Assembly (NCBI GenBank): GCA_949592205.1
Contig: CATIUR010000006.1
Coordinates: forward strand, 10,743,001-10,807,000
DNA length: 64,000 bases
From: Helichrysum umbraculigerum
Lineage: Eukaryota; Streptophyta; Magnoliopsida; Asterales; Asteraceae
Reading direction: 5' to 3'
Below, piece after piece: positions 59,299 through 64,000 of the stretch (the first letter of the stretch is position 1; each line of letters begins with the position of its first letter). The translations under genes were made by a program, and so were the position numbers. Under the pieces are notes generated by a model. That model had not been told where the DNA came from. It did no database searches and was given only the letters and a program-made list of their open reading frames with translations.

Positions 59299-61714
59299 TG
59301 TGACACCCGTCAATTTAGGACTAGAAATTAGTGCCTAATCAAGTTTTAATACATGTAATTAGTTCTGTGTTAGGCTAATTTATGTATCAAGTAATTATAT
59401 ATTGTTGAATATATATCTACACAATTATGCGATTTGTTTAAATCGTACAAGTTTTAATCAAATGGATTTCGACACAATTAATACGGATGTTGGTGAACGA
59501 TTTTTATTAATTAATACAAATATTAATTAATAACATTGACGTATTTTGAATATTATATCAATACTGTTTCGTATCCAAGTGTTATTACACAAATAATATA
59601 AACGCGATTAAAATGCAAACGCGTAAACAAAATGAAATAAATCATAATCTATAACATAATTATTAAGTATTTAGTGAAATACTTCAACAAAAATACTGAA
59701 CAATTATTCGTATTTTAAAACGTATATTAAAACATATAAAATAAATATTTAATGTTTAAACGATCGGGAAAACGAACACCGCACGGAGCGCGATTGCATG
59801 GAGTTAAAAAGTGGAGACCCACACTCGGTGGGCCCCCACCGAAATCAGCCACCAAGAGGGGGTCATCACCTCCCCCTCACTTCACTTTTATCTTTCCATC
59901 TCTCTCTCTCTATCTAATTCTCTCTCAAAATTCCACCACCACACCACCACACTAAACCGCCAAATAACACCACCAAACACGCTCGAATCATCAAAATAAT
60001 TACGGAAAAGGAACCACCTCAACGCGATCTACACTTCCATCTTTTTGGATTTTCAATCCGACACCGCGTACGTTTCCGACAAAATCCCGAAAACTCTCGA
60101 TTCTTTGTATTTTCACTTGTTAGTTGTTTATATAACTTATATATGTGCATTACAAAGTGTAGAACACAATTTTACAGCTTAAAAACGGGTTTGAATTGGG
60201 TTTTTGGTCGGAAAAATCTTGACAGCCGGACTTTCTGGGCTGGTGTTCTTCAATGCGACACAAGCCTTGTGTCGCATGTAGTGTCGTATTTTGCCTGTTA
60301 TGTCGCACCTTGTGTCGTATAAATCCTTTTGTGTCATACCCTTTACGACACAACGTTGTGTCACATCTTATGTCGCAAACTTCATACGACACAATCACTA
60401 TGTCGCTGTTGATTCAGCATCTCGCATCTATGCGACACAACCCTTGTGTCGTATAGATCTTGTGTCGCATTTTTATGCGACACAACCCTTGTGTCGCATA
60501 ACTACCTTTGTGTCGCATGATTGTGTCGCATAAAACAGCAGGTTTTCAAACTAAATTTCACCAAGTGTCGAACCTATATAACTTTAGACATTTATACGAT
60601 ACGACTTTTAAAATACATTGGAACACACTTGTAAGTGCAAAACACCAATAACATGATAATAATACTTAAAGCTTATTATTTCAAATCCATCACCAACGGG
60701 ACACGTTTTCAAACATACAATTCAATCAACCAAATCGTAGTAATTTGGACAAGTCAATCAACCAAATCGGGGTAATTTGGACAAACAACTACAAAGGTAG
60801 TCTTTCGAGATGCCTAAACAATTAATAACCATCGCGTGTCATGGACACCTTCAGGTTACAAGTCTTCGGACAACACTTCAAGGAAAATCAATCCAAGTTA
60901 TTAATCCAAACTTTCAAGACTCAGGTGAGTCTCATGGCCCCTATTTTACAGCTTTTCAATCAGGGGTGTGATATTATTGCTCGTTTTGTTTTACAAGTTG
61001 AACGCAAGTACAAATCAAATCAAATACTACATGAGTTTCAAGCTAATCAATTTAAAGCCCTCCATAGCATAGTCTGGTAATACGTAGTAGCGTGAATGTT
61101 AGTATATGATATCATATAGGATTGACAATCCTCGTCCGGGTTAGCACGCACTAACTGGTCAAACGGACGTATTAGCATTTGGGAAGACGAGTGTGGATTA
61201 GGCACTCGTAGGAGGCATTTCAAGTTAGGTTTCCTTAAGTGGGCCTGACAATTCAAGTTAAGCTCAGACTATGTGCTCATGGCTGTATAACTTTTATTTT
61301 GCTTAATTGCATTTTAAATTCAATTATTAAATCTTGCGGTTCATACAAACATATGTGTTGACATACAAACCTGTGAGCTCACCAGCGTTTCACTGACCAA
61401 TTTTAGCATGTATCACAGGTGACCAGCAGTAGGTTGGACTGCTCAAGTAAGGATCAATTAGCTCGAGTCATCATGCAAACAATCAGAGATTTAGCTGCAT
61501 TATTATATTTTGTATAGATTAATTATGTACTTAAATCTCTCAATTTCAAGCTGAGCTAATGTAAACAATATTTTTGATGTAAACTTTTGTTTTATCAATA
61601 CAAGTTCAAAACGACGCATATAGTGGTCGTTCATTATATATCTTTGTGCTGTGATTATTGATTCGTAACACCCAAAACGTGCTTCCGCTAAACAATAAAT
61701 TTGGGGGTGTTACA
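59299..61714 (+). repeat. 3' LTR of the Tekay element (copy C)
   Basis: Copy of 36505-38920 with the hairpin array at 60255-60529 and CAGGTGAGT at 60922-60930. Confidence 0.93.
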
Positions 61715-62423
61715 CTAGAGCTGGGGCTTGAACTTCTATTTAGAAGCTACTTCAAAAAGCTTCTTATTTTTTTAAGAAGCTCCTTGTTTGTTGTGTTGCC
61801 AAACAAGGTTTATGACTCGGGCTTATGAAGAGTAGAAGCTCAAACTTCTAAAAAAACCCCTCAGAAACCCTGCATAAAACACACCCAAAATGTAAATGTT
61901 AATATTTAAGGGCTTATTTTTTCACGAAGCCCTTTGTTTGTTGTATTGCTAAACAAGTATCATGACTTGGACTTATGAAAAGTGGAAGTTCAAGCTCCTA
62001 AAAGCCCCTCAAAAGCCTTGCGTCAAACACACCCTAATTACAAATTCTAATATTGAAGGAAATTACGGCTATTAAATGCACCTTAACATGTGACATAGAG
62101 ATGTTTAGCAAACCTTTTTTTAAACAGTGTCCAAATCAAAGTGATAGTATTAGTAGTATACAATAAAGGGATTATTGTTTGGTTATGCGCTTAACTTTAG
62201 ACTATTATATGTGCTCAACTTTCATACCTTATATTATATAAGGTGAACTTTCTAAAAACTCTATTGTATGTTCCCAACTTTCATATCCTCTATTGTATGA
62301 GGTGAACTTTCCAAAAACTCTAACTAATATCATATAAATTAGACATTTTAAAAAGTATATTAGAAATGTTCATTTCGGGGGTATGAAAGTTGGTAGTATA
62401 GAGTTTTTAGAAGAATAAACAAA

Positions 62424-62867
62424 GGGTTAATACACACAGAGAATAGTAAAGTATTTCAAAATGTTCAATTGAAGTACTAAACTTTAATTTTTAACAAAAC
62501 CATGACTTCACTTGGAAAACCTATTGAAATGTTGGGTTAATACATACAGAGGGGATTGAAGTATCTCAAAATGTTCGCTTGAGGTACTAAAGTTTATGAT
62601 TTGACAAAACTATAACCCAACTTTCAAAACCTCCCCCAAGTTGAAAATGAGCTGATAAAGATTCATTACTTTGAACAATTTTATGAACTTTGATTATCCT
62701 TGTAAACATTTTAATAAACTTTGGTTATCCTTGCAAACATATTAATAAACTTTAGTTACCCTTAAACACAATACGTATAGTTAACTCATAGTTTTGTCAA
62801 ATCATAAACTTTAGTACCCCAAGTGAACATTTTGGGATACTTTAATCCCTTCCGTGTGTATTAACCC
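62424..62867. mobile_element. MITE with long inverted repeats and an extra left arm (copy C)
   Basis: Copy of 39630-40073. The preceding 61715-62423 equals 38921-39629 (MITE-like debris); 62868-63083 shows nothing recognisable. Confidence 0.68.
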
Positions 62868-63083
62868 TAAAGTGTTTGTTTCTCCGATTTCAGAGGTTTA
62901 CAATGTTGATTTGGCAATAATTTATCTATGTGTAATTGTAAAAGAAATGAAAAACTAAAATAATAAATATATACATTATTTTATCAAAACTAAACTCACA
63001 ATTTCATTTTTTATTTCTCTCTCTACAACATTCTCTCCTACTTCTCTCTAAAAAGTCACCATATCCTCCTTCCTCGCTATACC

Positions 63084-64000
63084 TGTAACATCCACTCCTC
63101 GGGTCTAGTTGTATATTAATATTTCTGACTTTTAATATTTAATTTGTGTGTCAGAAAATAGTTCAGTGTTATTATTTGAAAATAATTGGTTAAAGAGTCA
63201 CATAATTTATTGTGACCAGTAAATTGTTAACTGTTTTAATTTAATTCAGTTGACGGTAAAATAAAATAATATTTCCCAGCAAATGGTTTTTAAGTTCCAG
63301 ACAACGATAAGTACGGGGGACAAAAGTAGTACACATATTATCTAATATATGTGTAAAATACGTTTTTAATATGACAAAACTTCCAGGGAATTCGATTACG
63401 TACCAGAGGAAGATTCAAAAACCCTAGTTCATCAAAATTCATCAAATTACTTGTGAAATCAATTCTTTCTTCTTCTTGATTTTGGTACGGTCGAACCAAA
63501 TACACCACAGGGACAACTTGTAAACTTGAAAACAAGCTTTGGAGGTGAATTAATCTTGTAAAACTTTGAATTGAGCTTCAATAACATGAAGAAATCATCT
63601 CTTGATTATCCTAATCATGTTGTAAGTGTTAATTCCTTGATTCCTTGAAACCTAGAAAATGGGGTTTTGTGTAATTGATGAAATTAGTTTGATTAACTTG
63701 AAATTGAAGCTTATAATGATTATATAGTTACTAGTTAGTGATTATTTCATGATTTTAATTGAAACCCTAAGTTAGAAATGATGAGCTTGATGTATATAGC
63801 ATGAAGAAAATGATGGGTTTCATTGATTTTCCTTGAATTATGATATATAAGCTTAAGTTAATGAGGTGTAAGTGATAAGTGTTGTTAATGATCATATTAG
63901 AGGTGATTATTGATGATGATTAACATGATTCAAGCTAAAAAGCAAAAACTTGATCAAGTTTGATGAGCATATGATGAATTGGTGATATTTGAAGTATATA
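63084..64000 (+). mobile_element. Solo LTR, left part (copy C, cut by the window edge)
   Basis: Copy of 40290-41206, start TGTAACATCC preceded by ATACC. Confidence 0.72.

Larger units (their letters stand above)
53189..61714 (+). mobile_element. Tekay chromovirus element with truncated 5' LTR (copy C)
   Basis: Copy of 30395-38920 with 5' LTR remnant 53189-53668, primer site 53672-53682, leader ORF, gag-pol and 3' LTR 59299-61714. It shares most inactivating changes with copy B, which therefore predate the duplication. Confidence 0.92.
44304..64000 (+). repeat. Copy C of the segmental duplication (to the window edge)
   Basis: Second full-order copy of 21503-41206. Differences seen against B include a shorter poly-T near 46867, CAG/TAG-free pol at position 57246, an intact zinc-knuckle Cys in gag, an intact second TCGCGTCGCGA unit and a C-to-T change in the left target duplication of the first MITE. 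The right end lies outside the window. Confidence 0.95.

Overview
The window is plant nuclear DNA, probably from a eudicot with a transposon-rich genome. The evidence is AT-rich noncoding sequence, GT-AG introns, Ty3/gypsy LTR retrotransposons of the Tekay (Del) chromovirus and Athila/Tat types, a non-autonomous Helitron and several hAT-like MITEs. The element families would fit Asteraceae, but nothing here proves it. No prokaryotic gene, rRNA, tRNA or CRISPR array was found.

Region 1 (1-18381) is a nest of retrotransposons. A decayed Tekay pol (3-1745) leads into its 3' LTR (1779-17587). That LTR is split by a complete 13.35 kb Athila/Tat-like non-autonomous element (2430-15782, target duplication ATCAC). 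The Athila-like element is itself split inside its only long ORF by a solo LTR (6276-9612, target duplication CAAGG). The right end of a further Tekay-type LTR follows (17588-18320).

Region 2 (18382-64000) is a very young segmental duplication. Copy B (21503-44303) and copy C (44304 to the window end) are direct tandem copies offset by 22.8 kb and nearly identical. A 3.1 kb remnant, copy A (18382-21504), repeats an internal part of the same unit. Each full unit holds, in order: a hAT-like MITE; the first five exons of a tetratricopeptide (kinesin-light-chain-like) gene with an organelle-type N-terminus; a Helitron and a hAT element in intron 3; a truncated LTR in reverse orientation; a Tekay element with a broken gag-pol, an extra leader ORF and a full 3' LTR; MITE debris; and a solo LTR. 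B then continues through microsatellite and MITE sequence to a short exon-like stretch at the B/C boundary.

The gene is truncated in B: no exon after the fifth is visible before the next unit starts. In C the 3' part would lie outside the window. Apart from it, all coding sequence is retroelement derived and mostly inactivated. Pol in copy C is less damaged than in copy B.

The most unusual pattern is that LTRs of several unrelated families each carry a compact cluster of GC-rich hairpins or palindromes whose core differs by family: GCGACACAA/TTGTGTCGC, CGCGATCGCG, TCGCGTCGCGA and GGCCGT-GT-ACGGCC.
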